From contig NZXU01000035.1 of the NCBI GenBank assembly GCA_002698425.1, forward strand, positions 1 through 59,808: a stretch of DNA of 59,808 nt, given 5' to 3'. This document shows, one piece after another, positions 9,520-18,030 of this stretch (position 1 is the first letter of the stretch; each line of letters begins with the position of its first letter). The notes below the pieces were generated by a model. The model ran no database searches, was not told the DNA's origin, and was given only the letters and a program-made list of their open reading frames with translations. Position numbers and translations under genes: made by a program. The stretch comes from Ahrensia sp. GTDB lineage: Bacteria > Pseudomonadota > Alphaproteobacteria > Rhizobiales > Rhizobiaceae.

Positions 9520-9685
9520 GGGAAACTCCGTATCTTCCGCCGTGATCTTTTATTTGCGTCTTGTTATGTGAGGGACAGTATGAACCCTTTGGGGCGCAAC
9601 AACCATGAATTTCCGCATCGCGGATCTTTTCAAATGCTGCGCGGCGCACGCATACCCTTGAAAGAAATTATCGGGCGGTGCAAAT

Positions 9686-9708
9686 TATGTCAACATGACT
9701 GACATAAA
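9686..9708. promoter_or_regulatory. Palindromic operator between ilvE and the MarR gene
   Basis: Perfect 8-bp arms TTATGTCA / TGACATAA separated by seven bases, in the 225-bp divergent region. Size and position fit a MarR-dimer site, presumably autoregulating the gene that begins 37 bases downstream. Confidence 0.6.
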
Positions 9709-9744
9709 CTTTCTCCCTCCCGCGACCGGACGTTTCCTCCTTCG

Positions 9745-10266
9745 ATGAGCCCCAAGACCGACACACTCCCCGCCTCCGAACTGATCGAACTGCTGTTCTT
9801 CGCCTATCGCGATTTCATTTCGGATCCCGATACGATCCTCGGCGAGATCGGTTTCGGCCGCGCCCATCACCGCGTCATGCACTTTGTCGACCGTAAGCCG
9901 GGCCTGACCGTCGCGGAACTGCTGGACCTGCTCAAGATCACCAAGCAGAGCCTCGCCCGCGTTCTCAAACAGCTCGTCGATGCCGGCTATATCGAACAGA
10001 AGCCGGGTCCCGAGGACCGTCGCCAGCGCGAACTCTATCTGACCGGCAAGGGCCAGGCGCTGATCCGCGACCTGCGCGAGCCACAGTCTCGCCGCATAGT
10101 GGCGGCATTGGAACGCTCCGGCTGTGCGGAGGAGGATATCGCGAGATTCCTGCTGGCGATGGTGACTGATAATGCAAACGAACAGATCGCAATGCTCAAT
10201 GCCGCGCAGCGCAAATCGCGCTCCGGCGCCACACCGGCGGCCGGCAAACAGGACGCGGCGCCATGA
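9745..10266 (+). CDS. MarR-family regulator, PetP-like
   Basis: A 173-residue winged-helix protein (recognition region about 55-85: LLKITKQSLARVLKQLVDAG, then the wing with PEDRRQRELYLT). Its stop overlaps the start of a PetR-like response regulator by four bases (ATGA), so the two are translationally coupled. In Rhodobacter capsulatus the equivalent PetP-PetR pair lies next to petABC and is needed for bc1-dependent growth. The alanine/lysine-rich tail is unstructured. Calling it PetP rests on the pairing, not on a unique motif. Confidence 0.88.
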   Translation: MSPKTDTLPASELIELLFFAYRDFISDPDTILGEIGFGRAHHRVMHFVDRKPGLTVAELLDLLKITKQSLARVLKQLVDAGYIEQKPGPEDRRQRELYLTGKGQALIRDLREPQSRRIVAALERSGCAEEDIARFLLAMVTDNANEQIAMLNAAQRKSRSGATPAAGKQDAAP

Positions 10267-10973
10267 CTGAGACCGTCCTCAACGGCGTTCTGGACGACGC
10301 GCCCCACATCCTGATCGTCGACGACGACACCCGCATCCGGACGCTCCTGACCGAATATCTGTGCCAGAACGGCTTTCGCGTCACCAGCGCCGCGACGGCG
10401 GAGGAAGCACGCCGCAAGATCGCCGGGCTGGAATTCGATCTCTTGATCCTCGACGTGATGATGCCGGGCGAAAGCGGCATATCGCTGGCCCGCAGCCTAC
10501 GCGGCGACGAGCGCCATGTGCCGATCCTCATGCTGACCGCCCGGTCCGAGACGGAGGAGCGCATCGAGGGACTCGAAGCCGGCGCCGACGATTACCTGCC
10601 CAAGCCCTTCGATCCGCGCGAACTGCTGCTGCGCGTCGGCAACATCGTCAAGCGCGGCGCCGCGGCCCCCGCTCCCAAGATCGAGCAGATCGTCTTCGGG
10701 CCCTTCACCTTCGTGATCGCGCGTCGCGAATTGAAGCGTAGCGGCGAGCCGGTGCATCTGACCGATCGCGAACAGGAGATCATGGTCCGTTTCGCCGAAA
10801 ATGCCGGCGACACCATCCCCCGCCACGAAATGTTCGCGGAAGGCTCCGGCATCGGCGAACGCACAATCGACGTCCAGATCAACCGTCTGCGCCGCAAGAT
10901 CGAGGCGGATCCGGCCAATCCCCGTTATCTTCAAACGGTCCGCGGAATAGGCTACCGTCTCTCGATCGAATAG
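10263..10973 (+). CDS. OmpR-family response regulator, PetR-like
   Basis: 236 aa. Receiver domain 1-130 with the acidic pocket (IVDDD), phospho-acceptor Asp64 in LDVMMPGE, the conserved Thr in MLTAR and Lys in LPKPFDP. The C-terminal winged helix (about 145-236) ends with TVRGIGYRL, as in OmpR/PhoB members. Second gene of the MarR/regulator/kinase operon; phosphorylation by the downstream kinase is likely. Similarity to PetR suggests a role in respiratory gene control. Confidence 0.93.
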   Translation: MTETVLNGVLDDAPHILIVDDDTRIRTLLTEYLCQNGFRVTSAATAEEARRKIAGLEFDLLILDVMMPGESGISLARSLRGDERHVPILMLTARSETEERIEGLEAGADDYLPKPFDPRELLLRVGNIVKRGAAAPAPKIEQIVFGPFTFVIARRELKRSGEPVHLTDREQEIMVRFAENAGDTIPRHEMFAEGSGIGERTIDVQINRLRRKIEADPANPRYLQTVRGIGYRLSIE

Positions 10974-11022
10974 ACAGGCGCAAGACGGGATCATCTCCCG
11001 TCCGGCGCGCTCAAGGGGCGGC

Positions 11023-12450
11023 ATGGCCACGACAGACCTCGGCGGGAACCGGGCACAGAGAACGCGCAGGCGGACGCTGGCACTGCGCCTGCGCCGCATC
11101 ATGCGCACCTCCTCCGTCCAGCTTCGGCGGCTGACCGGCTATTTCACCGACGCAATGCCGCGCGGCCTTTATGCGCGCTCGCTGATCATCATCATCGCGC
11201 CGATGGTCCTGCTGCAATCGGTCGTCGCCTTCGTCTTCATGGAGCGCCACTGGCAGACGGTCACCCAGCGCCTGTCGACGGCGGTCACCCGCGACATCGC
11301 CGCCGTCATCGACATCATCGAGACCTATCCCCAGGACGCCGAATACGAGCAGGTCATCCGCATGGCGCGCGACCGGCTCAACCTCAATATCGCCATCCTG
11401 CCGCCCGATCCGCTGCCGGCGCCAGCGCCAAAACCGTTTTTTTCGATCCTCGACCGCATCCTCTCAGAGGAGATTACCCGGCAGATCGGCCGTCCCTTCT
11501 GGATCGACACTGTCGGCAATTCCAATCTGGTCGAGATCCGCATCCAGATGGAGAACAAGGTGTTGCGCGTCCTCGCGCTGCGCAGCTCAGCCTATGCGTC
11601 CAACACGCATATCTTTCTTCTGTGGATGGTCGGCACGTCGCTCGTGCTGCTGTTCATCGCCATCCTGTTCCTGCGCAACCAGATCCGGCCGATCCAAAAG
11701 CTCGCCGAGGCGGCGGAGAGTTTCGGCAAGGGCCGGCCGCTGCCGACCGATTTCCGCCCGCGCGGCGCCATCGAGGTCCGCCGCGCCAGTCTCGCCTTCA
11801 TCCAGATGCGCGAACGTATCGAAAAACAGATCGAACAGCGCACCACCATGCTGTCGGGCGTCAGCCACGACCTGCGCACCATCCTGACCCGCTTCAAGCT
11901 GCAGCTGGCGCTCTCCAGCGACAAGAAGGTCAACGAGGCGCTCGAAAAGGACGTCGCCGACATGCAGTCCATGCTGGAAGGCTACCTGTCTTTCGCCAAG
12001 AGCGACGCCAAGGAAGAAACGGCCGAACTGAACCTTCAGGACATGCTCGACCATGTCCGCGCCGACGGCAAGCTGTCCGGCAAGACGGTCCGCACCAGCC
12101 TGATCGGACGGCCGGACATCGTCGTGCGGCCCGGCGCCTTCCGCCGGCTGGTCACCAACCTCACCTCGAACGCCTTCCGCTATGCCGACAGCGTCGAGAT
12201 CGTCGCGCGCAACTCCAAGGGCTGGCTGACGCTGACCATCGACGATGACGGGCCGGGCATTCCCGAAGACCAGCGCGAGGACGTGTTCCGACCCTTCTTC
12301 CGCCTCGACGAGGCCCGCAACCTGAATGAAAGCGGCACCGGGCTCGGCCTGTCGATCGCCCGCGACATAGCCCGCAGCCATGGCGGCGATATCAGGCTCG
12401 ACGACAGCCCCATGGGCGGCCTGCGAGCCGAACTGCGCTTGCCGGTTTAA
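11023..12450 (+). CDS. Membrane sensor histidine kinase (EnvZ-like)
   Basis: 475 aa. Membrane helix 53-73, periplasmic sensor of about 120 residues, second helix about 196-216, HAMP, then the H-box SGVSHDLRT (His near 283) and the catalytic domain with NLTSNAFRY (N box), DDDGPGIP (G1) and GTGLGLSIA (G2). Architecture and order match EnvZ, the kinase partner of OmpR-type regulators. 49 bases separate it from the regulator gene. The first about 26 residues are very Arg-rich and an internal ATG at 11101 is a possible alternative start. Signal unknown. Confidence 0.92.
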   Translation: MATTDLGGNRAQRTRRRTLALRLRRIMRTSSVQLRRLTGYFTDAMPRGLYARSLIIIIAPMVLLQSVVAFVFMERHWQTVTQRLSTAVTRDIAAVIDIIETYPQDAEYEQVIRMARDRLNLNIAILPPDPLPAPAPKPFFSILDRILSEEITRQIGRPFWIDTVGNSNLVEIRIQMENKVLRVLALRSSAYASNTHIFLLWMVGTSLVLLFIAILFLRNQIRPIQKLAEAAESFGKGRPLPTDFRPRGAIEVRRASLAFIQMRERIEKQIEQRTTMLSGVSHDLRTILTRFKLQLALSSDKKVNEALEKDVADMQSMLEGYLSFAKSDAKEETAELNLQDMLDHVRADGKLSGKTVRTSLIGRPDIVVRPGAFRRLVTNLTSNAFRYADSVEIVARNSKGWLTLTIDDDGPGIPEDQREDVFRPFFRLDEARNLNESGTGLGLSIARDIARSHGGDIRLDDSPMGGLRAELRLPV

Positions 12451-12454
12451 AAAG

Positions 12455-12817
12455 TCAGAGAAGCCGTTTGCCGTTCGGCACCGTGTGGCCCGGTCCGGCG
12501 AGCACGACCGCGCCGTTCTCATCGTGGAAGCCGAGCGTCAGCACTTCCGAACGGATCGGCCCGATCTGGCGTGGCGGGAAATTCACCACCGCCATGACCT
12601 GCCGCCCGACAAGCTCTTCGGGCCTGTAGTGCTCGGTGATCTGCGCCGAGGATTTCTTCACGCCGATCTCCGGGCCGAAATCGATCATCATCTTGATCGC
12701 CGGCTTGCGCGCCTCCGGAAACGGCTCGGCCTCAACGATCGTGCCGGTCCGGATGTCGACGCGCAGATAGTCGTCAAAGCCTATCTCAGGCGCCAGCGCC
12801 TCGAGATCGGTTGCCAT
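12455..12817 (-). CDS. csaA: CsaA-like tRNA-binding domain protein
   Basis: 120 residues, essentially one OB-fold tRNA-binding domain as in CsaA, a small homodimeric protein with chaperone-like activity related to the C-terminal domain of methionyl-tRNA synthetase. Conserved features: [17 protein letters not shown] near the N-terminus, [13 protein letters not shown], and [21 protein letters not shown] precedes the ATG. It ends only five bases from the convergent histidine kinase gene and follows a YbjN-like gene 11 bases away, forming a likely operon. Confidence 0.9.
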   Translation of the reverse strand: MATDLEALAPEIGFDDYLRVDIRTGTIVEAEPFPEARKPAIKMMIDFGPEIGVKKSSAQITEHYRPEELVGRQVMAVVNFPPRQIGPIRSEVLTLGFHDENGAVVLAGPGHTVPNGKRLL

Positions 12818-12828
12818 GCTTTGTCTCC

Positions 12829-13329
12829 TCAGGCTTCGCCCTGGGTTTCGAACATCGTGCTTTCCAGCGCTTCCTTCGCGGTTGCTCCGGACCACAGCAC
12901 GAACTGGAAGGCTTGGTAATAGGCCTCGCAGGTTTCGATGGCGCTCGACAGCATCACCTCGACCTGCGCCTCGGTCGGTTCGGCTCCGCCGGCCAGCAGC
13001 AGCGAGTGACGGAACATCACCGCGCCCTCCTGCTCCCACAGGTCGAAATGGCCCATCAGCAGCTGCTCGTTGATCAGCGAGAGGAGACGCATCAACTCCA
13101 CGAAGCGGCTGTCATGCACCTTGACGTCGAAGCCGCAGGCGAAATGCAGCGACTCGAAGTCCTCCATCCAGGCATAGGAGACATGGTAGTTGGTCCAGTG
13201 CCCCTGCACCGCCACCGCGATCTCGTCATCGCCGGTGCGTTCGAAATTCCAGTCATTCACGTGAGCAACCTGCTCGATCACATCGACGGGATGCGCGGCG
13301 CGGTAATAATCCAGCTCAATCAGGCTCAT
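12829..13329 (-). CDS. YbjN-domain protein
   Basis: 166 aa with a YbjN fold (a T3SS-chaperone-like alpha/beta domain). Recognisable parts are the N-terminal [33 protein letters not shown], and the helical C-terminal segment with [22 protein letters not shown]. In E. coli YbjN is a stress and motility-linked sensory regulator; in alphaproteobacteria the function is unclear. The ATG at 13329 was preferred over TTG at 13335 because AGGA is better spaced. Probably transcribed with csaA. Confidence 0.88.
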   Translation of the reverse strand: MSLIELDYYRAAHPVDVIEQVAHVNDWNFERTGDDEIAVAVQGHWTNYHVSYAWMEDFESLHFACGFDVKVHDSRFVELMRLLSLINEQLLMGHFDLWEQEGAVMFRHSLLLAGGAEPTEAQVEVMLSSAIETCEAYYQAFQFVLWSGATAKEALESTMFETQGEA

Positions 13330-13672
13330 TGCCAATCCTATTTTCGTTTTCCGCCCCGAAAGGCGGCGCTTTCAAAACCGGTTCAGGTAAGCGACACGGT
13401 TACGATGAAGGCGAACGAGTGCTGCAACGGACTGACGCGGCTGCGCTTAACTTTCATTCGCTGGGTACGAATCACTCAATAATTTCAGTCTATTGATCCG
13501 TGACTCGCGGAAAAGCCCCTTGGTTAAAAAAGCGCTAAATTCAGATGTGGATAGAGATCGGCGACGCCCGGCAGGCGAGTCTTAAGCGACTCTGAAAGCT
13601 CGATTTTTCGCGGCAAGACTCCCCGCGAAAAATCGCTGTGAACTTTTTGTTAAAAGTTGGATTGCGGTCCGA
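13330..13672. other. Gene-free region with GANTC cluster and DnaA-box-like site
   Basis: 343 bases with no gene. Five GANTC sites lie in about 150 bases (13469, 13502, 13577, 13588, 13617); GANTC is methylated by CcrM in alphaproteobacteria. CTATCCACA (13545-13553, minus strand) is one mismatch from a DnaA box, and GGTTAAAAAAGCGCTAAA just to its left resembles a degenerate CtrA site. A very strong hairpin lies at 13601-13635. It may be a cell-cycle-controlled promoter region or an unannotated small RNA. Confidence 0.45.
13601..13635. terminator. Strong symmetric hairpin downstream of ubiK
   Basis: Perfect 13-bp arms CGATTTTTCGCGG / CCGCGAAAAATCG around a nine-base loop that contains a GACTC. 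It is 37 bases past the ubiK stop and may terminate it, though the U-run is inside the stem rather than after it. It could equally be the end of a small RNA. Confidence 0.5.
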
Positions 13673-13930
13673 TCAGGAGCCTGCGGCGAGTTTCTTTTCG
13701 AGTTCCTCGAGTCGCTTGGCCAGCGCCTCGTTCTCGTCGCGCGCCTTGATCGCCATTTCGCGCACCGCCTCGAATTCCTCGCGCTTGACGAGGTCCATGC
13801 CCGAAAGCATCCTCTCGATCTGGTGCTGGAAGGCCGTTTCGACCTCCTGGCGCATGCCCTGCGCGGTCCCCGCCATGTCGGTCATAAGGCGGGCGAAATC
13901 GTCCATAATCTTGTTGGGGCCAGTTGTCAT
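13673..13930 (-). CDS. ubiK: Accessory factor UbiK family protein
   Basis: 85 residues; the BMFP/UbiK family is a small coiled-coil protein that in enterobacteria assists the UbiJ-dependent late steps of ubiquinone synthesis. Here: an N-terminal amphipathic helix (IMDDFARLMTDMAGTAQGM), then a C-terminal coiled coil (NEALAKRLEELEKKL) that can trimerise. The ATG at 13930 begins MTTGPNK; a longer upstream start runs into the lgt promoter region. It is divergent from lgt. Confidence 0.88.
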   Translation of the reverse strand: MTTGPNKIMDDFARLMTDMAGTAQGMRQEVETAFQHQIERMLSGMDLVKREEFEAVREMAIKARDENEALAKRLEELEKKLAAGS

Positions 13931-14013
13931 TGCGGCTACTCCCGTGTTCAAGACATAGCTATTGCCGCGCCGTCCGCATTGCAAGGTGACGCGGCCTCCC
14001 GAGGACCCGATCC

Positions 14014-14847
14014 ATGTTTCCCGCCGCCCTCACCCAGCTCGCCCTGCCCTTCCCCAACATCGACCCGATCCTTTTCCAGATAGGCCCGGTCGCCATCCGC
14101 TGGTATTCGCTCGCCTATATCGGCGGCATCGTGCTCGGCTGGCTCTATGCGCGGCGCATGGTGCGCAACAACCGTCTCTGGGGCGGCAAGGCGCCGGTCA
14201 CCGAAGCGGATCTGGACGATTTCATCCTCTGGGCGACGATCGGGATCATCGTCGGCGGACGGCTCGGCTTCGTCCTCTTCTACGACCTGCCGGTCTATCT
14301 CGACGACCCCGCGCGCATTTTCAAGACATGGCAGGGCGGCATGTCCTTCCACGGCGGACTGATCGGCACGACCATCGCCATGTTCGCCTTCGCCTGGCGG
14401 CGCAAGCTGCCCGTCTGGAGCCTGATCGACATCGTCTCGGTCGTCGTGCCGATCGGCCTGTTCTTCGGCCGCCTCGCCAATTTCATCAATTCCGAACTCT
14501 GGGGCCGCGCCTCCGACGTACCGTGGGCGGTTGTCTTTCCGACGGGCGGCGACATCGCCCGCCATCCGAGCCAGCTTTACGAAGCGGCGCTGGAAGGCCT
14601 TGTCCTGTTCCTCGTGCTCCGATTCTGCACCCACAACCTCCTGAAGCTGCAGACGCCGCGCTTCGCCACCGGCGTCTTCATCGCCGGCTATGGGCTCGCC
14701 CGCATTTTCGTCGAGTTCTTCCGCGAACCGGACGTGCAACTCGGCTATCTTTACGGCGGCTGGCTGACCATGGGCATGGTATTGTCCGTCCCGATGGTCC
14801 TGCTCGGCGTCGCCCTCGTCGTCTCGGCGAGACGCCGGCCCGCCTGA
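14014..14847 (+). CDS. lgt: Prolipoprotein diacylglyceryl transferase
   Basis: 277-residue inner-membrane enzyme that attaches diacylglycerol to the lipobox cysteine of prolipoproteins. About seven hydrophobic segments; diagnostic sequences are GGLIGTTIA after SFH (His essential in E. coli Lgt), the Lgt signature [14 protein letters not shown], and HPSQLYEA. Substrates in this window would include the lipoproteins at 5609 and 18031. Its TGA stop overlaps the ATG of the next gene (TGATG), so translation is coupled. Confidence 0.97.
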   Translation: MFPAALTQLALPFPNIDPILFQIGPVAIRWYSLAYIGGIVLGWLYARRMVRNNRLWGGKAPVTEADLDDFILWATIGIIVGGRLGFVLFYDLPVYLDDPARIFKTWQGGMSFHGGLIGTTIAMFAFAWRRKLPVWSLIDIVSVVVPIGLFFGRLANFINSELWGRASDVPWAVVFPTGGDIARHPSQLYEAALEGLVLFLVLRFCTHNLLKLQTPRFATGVFIAGYGLARIFVEFFREPDVQLGYLYGGWLTMGMVLSVPMVLLGVALVVSARRRPA

Positions 14848-15923
14848 TGAGCCTTGAAGACCGCATCCGCCGGCTGATCGAGACGGCCGGCCCGCTGCCG
14901 ATATCCGATTACATGGCAACGTGCCTGTTCGATCCCTCGGACGGCTATTACACGACGCGCGAACCCTTCGGCGAAGGCGGTGACTTCACGACGGCCCCGG
15001 AAATCAGCCAGATGTTCGGCGAGATGGTCGGCGCATGGCTCGTCCATGCATGGCGCGCACTCGGCCGCCCGGCTCCCTTCGCGCTGGTCGAGATGGGCCC
15101 CGGCCGCGGCACGCTGATGCACGACCTCATCCGTACCGCCCGCATCGACCCGTCTTTCCTCGCCGCAGCGCAAATCCATCTCGTCGAAACAAGCGAGAGA
15201 CTGCGCGGCGTCCAGGCCGAGAAACTCGTCCCACATGCGGTCGAATGGCATGGCGAGCTCTCGACCCTGCCGGCTTTGCCGATGCTGTTCGTCGCCAACG
15301 AACTGTTCGACGCCGTCCCGGTCCGCCAGTTCGAGCAGACGCCGGATGGCTGGCGCGAACGCCGTGTCGGGCTCGATGCCGACGGCAACCTTGCCTTCGT
15401 GCCCGGCCTCCCCGTCTCCGATCCCTCGCTTCTGCCGGCCGGCGCCGGCGCGGCCCCCGAAGGCGCGGTCTTCGAATATGCGCCGGCGCGCGAAGCCATC
15501 GCCGCAACGCTCGGCGAAAGGCTGGTGGCCCATGGCGGCGCCGCGCTCGTCATAGATTATGGACACCTGCACTCTGGTTTCGCCGATACGCTACAGGCGC
15601 TTCGCGGCCATCGTTTCGTCTCCGTGTTGGAAGAGCCGGGTTCGGCCGATCTGACCAGCCATGTGGACTTCGAGTCGCTCGCAAGAGCGGCCGAATCGGC
15701 GGGCGCCACCGCGCTTCCGCCGATGACGCAGGGCGATTTCCTGCTTTCCTTGGGCCTCGCCCAGCGCGCCGGCGCGCTCGGTCACGGAAAGGACGAAAAG
15801 ACGCAGGCGGAGATCCGCGCCGCCGCCGAGAGGCTGGCCGGAACCGGCAAGGCCGAAATGGGCGGATTGTTCAAGGTCTTGTGCCTGACCGGCGCTCCGC
15901 TGGCGCTGCCGCCATTCGCCTGA
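14847..15923 (+). CDS. SAM-dependent methyltransferase, MidA/NDUFAF7 family
   Basis: 358 aa. Shows the family markers FTTAPEISQMFGEM, the SAM-binding loop EMGPGRGTLMHD and VANELFDAVPVRQF. The eukaryotic relative NDUFAF7 methylates an arginine in a complex I subunit during assembly; bacterial members are thought to do similarly, but the substrate here is unproven. Coupled to lgt by start-stop overlap, an arrangement that I recall as common in Hyphomicrobiales. Confidence 0.93.
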   Translation: MSLEDRIRRLIETAGPLPISDYMATCLFDPSDGYYTTREPFGEGGDFTTAPEISQMFGEMVGAWLVHAWRALGRPAPFALVEMGPGRGTLMHDLIRTARIDPSFLAAAQIHLVETSERLRGVQAEKLVPHAVEWHGELSTLPALPMLFVANELFDAVPVRQFEQTPDGWRERRVGLDADGNLAFVPGLPVSDPSLLPAGAGAAPEGAVFEYAPAREAIAATLGERLVAHGGAALVIDYGHLHSGFADTLQALRGHRFVSVLEEPGSADLTSHVDFESLARAAESAGATALPPMTQGDFLLSLGLAQRAGALGHGKDEKTQAEIRAAAERLAGTGKAEMGGLFKVLCLTGAPLALPPFA

Positions 15924-15995
15924 ATGGCAAAACCCGGCTTGTTGACATGGTCACGAAGCTGAAACAGGGTGCATCCGGCGGAGCAAGCAGATCAC

Positions 15996-16790
15996 ATGAA
16001 TATCGAAATCCGGGACGCGGTCGATCCGATCCTTTCTGAAGGCCTGTCCGGCATCGGGAATGTCCGGCACGGTTTCTTCACCCGTCAGGGCGGCGTTTCG
16101 TCGGGCATCTATGCGGGGCTGAATGTCGGGCTCGGCTCCGACGACGATCCGGATCTCGTCCGGCAGAATCGCGGCCGCGTCGCGGCCGCACTCGGCTGGC
16201 CCGACAAGCCGCTTTCGACGCCGCACCAGGTCCATTCTCCCGATGTCGTCACCATTTCCGAACCCTTTCCCGAAGGCGACCGCCCGAAGGTCGACGCGGT
16301 GGTCACCACGACCCCTGGCGTGATCATAGGCGTGCTGGCGGCCGATTGCGGACCGATCCTCTTCGCCGACGAGGCCGGCGGTGTCATCGGCGCCGCCCAT
16401 GCCGGCTGGAAAGGCGCCTTTACCGGCGTGATCGAGAACACCGTCGATGCGATGGTCGATGCCGGCGCTCGCCGCGGCGCGATCCGCGCCGTGCTCGGCC
16501 CCTCCATCGGCCCGGAGAATTACGAGGTCGGCCCCGAATTCGAGGCCCGTTTCGCCGAAGCCGATCCGGACAATCGCCGTTTCTTTTCCCCGTCCGCGCG
16601 CGAGGGGCATTTCATGTTCGACCTGCCCTCCTACATCGTCGCGCGGCTTGAACGCGCCGGCGTCGATGCGGCCCATACGGGGCATTGCACCTATGCGGAC
16701 GAGACCAGCTTCTTTTCCTACCGCCGCACGACACACCGGCGCGAACCGGATTACGGCCGCCAGATTTCGGCGATCGTTCTGACCGACTGA
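15996..16790 (+). CDS. pgeF: YfiH/PgeF-family copper-type oxidoreductase or peptidoglycan editing factor
   Basis: 264 aa. The family (multi-copper polyphenol oxidoreductase, laccase-like) has Zn/Cu-coordinating residues: here the first His in TPHQVHSPDV, the Cys in LAADCGPILF and the His in GAAHAGWKGA. In E. coli the YfiH protein acts as PgeF, removing mis-incorporated L-Ser from peptidoglycan precursors; purine nucleoside activities are also reported for the family. ATG at 15996 was chosen; GTG at 15969 is in frame and possible. Third gene of the lgt-led run. Confidence 0.9.
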   Translation: MNIEIRDAVDPILSEGLSGIGNVRHGFFTRQGGVSSGIYAGLNVGLGSDDDPDLVRQNRGRVAAALGWPDKPLSTPHQVHSPDVVTISEPFPEGDRPKVDAVVTTTPGVIIGVLAADCGPILFADEAGGVIGAAHAGWKGAFTGVIENTVDAMVDAGARRGAIRAVLGPSIGPENYEVGPEFEARFAEADPDNRRFFSPSAREGHFMFDLPSYIVARLERAGVDAAHTGHCTYADETSFFSYRRTTHRREPDYGRQISAIVLTD

Positions 16791-16821
16791 GACCCCGCTT
16801 CCGTGATGAAGGAGATGCGAG

Positions 16822-17973
16822 ATGGCTTTGCATTTTGATGCGCAGGAATTCGAGACCCGCAAGAACCGCCTTCTTGCGGAGATGAAGGAAGCCAAGCTCG
16901 ACGCCATGCTGCTCTTCGCGCAGGAGAGCATGTACTGGCTGACCGGCTACGACACGTTCGGCTTCTGTTTCTTCCAGTGCATGATCGTCGAGAAGTCGGG
17001 CGACATCGCCCTGCTGACGCGTTCCGCCGATTTGCGCCAGGCCCGCCACACCTCGAATGTCGAGACCATCGTCATCTGGGAGGACCGCGCCCAGGCCAAT
17101 CCGACCCGCGAATTGCGCGACCTGCTTTCGGACCGCGACCTTCTCGGCTCCCGCATCGGCATCGAATACGACACGCCCGGTCTCACCGCCTTCAACGGCC
17201 GCCGCCTCGACGAGGCGCTGAACACCTTCGCCACACTGGAAGACGCCTCGCTGATCGTTCCGCGGCTGCGCGCCGTCAAGTCGGACGCCGAGATCGCCTA
17301 TGTCCGCGAGGCCGGCAAACTCGCCGACGACGCGCTGACCGCCGCCATCCCGCTGATCAAGGCCGGCACAGACGAAAGCGCCATCCTCGCCGCCATGCAG
17401 GGCGCCGTGTTCGAGGGCGGCGGCGACTATGCCGGCAATGAATTCATCATCGGTTCCGGCCAGGACGCGCTGCTCTGCCGCTACAAATCCGGCCGCCGCA
17501 AGCTCGACAAGGACGACCAGCTGACCCTCGAATGGGCCGGCGTCTACCGCCGCTATCATGTCGCCATGATGCGCACCGTGCTGACCGGCACCCCGACGCC
17601 CCGCCACCTCGAACTCTACGAGGCGGCCAAGGACGCGCTGCTCGCCTGCGAGGAGGCGATGACTGTCGGCCACACATTCGGCGACGTTTTCGACGCTCAT
17701 GCCAGGGCGATGGCCGCCGCCGACCTGACCCGCCACCGTCTCAATGCCTGCGGCTATTCGCTCGGCGCGCATTTCACCCCGTGCTGGATGGACAAGCCGA
17801 TGTTCTTTGCCGGCAATCCAAGGGAGATCGTCCCCAACATGGTTCTCTTCGCCCACATGATCATCGCGGATTCCGAGAGCGGCACCGCCATGACGTTGGG
17901 GCAGACCTATCTGACGACCGAGAACGGGCCCGAATGCCTGTCCCGCCACAAACTTGATTTGATTGTCGGTTAG
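16822..17973 (+). CDS. M24-fold (creatinase/DoeA-like) hydrolase lacking metal ligands
   Basis: 383 aa with a creatinase N-terminal domain (about 1-150) and a pita-bread domain (about 155-383). In metallopeptidases of this fold five ligands (Asp, Asp, His, Glu, Glu) bind two metals. Aligning by motif, the sites here are EWAGVYRRYHVAMMRT (both Asp lost), GYSLGAHF (His lost), VLFAHMIIAD (Glu replaced by His) and MTLGQTYLTTENGP (Glu lost). This resembles creatinase and ectoine hydrolase, which work without metal, so an amide or ring-opening hydrolase is more likely than a dipeptidase. GGAGATG stands just before the ATG. Substrate unknown. Confidence 0.85.
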   Translation: MALHFDAQEFETRKNRLLAEMKEAKLDAMLLFAQESMYWLTGYDTFGFCFFQCMIVEKSGDIALLTRSADLRQARHTSNVETIVIWEDRAQANPTRELRDLLSDRDLLGSRIGIEYDTPGLTAFNGRRLDEALNTFATLEDASLIVPRLRAVKSDAEIAYVREAGKLADDALTAAIPLIKAGTDESAILAAMQGAVFEGGGDYAGNEFIIGSGQDALLCRYKSGRRKLDKDDQLTLEWAGVYRRYHVAMMRTVLTGTPTPRHLELYEAAKDALLACEEAMTVGHTFGDVFDAHARAMAAADLTRHRLNACGYSLGAHFTPCWMDKPMFFAGNPREIVPNMVLFAHMIIADSESGTAMTLGQTYLTTENGPECLSRHKLDLIVG

Positions 17974-18030
17974 GTTAAAGGTTTGACAGGAATGGGAGAA
18001 CGGCGCGAAAGCGCGACGGGAAGGGGCTGC

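Noticed and set aside
13330..13672. Chromosomal replication origin
   Set aside because: There is just one near-match to a DnaA box and no hemE, maf or parA/B genes nearby; a regulatory segment is more economical.
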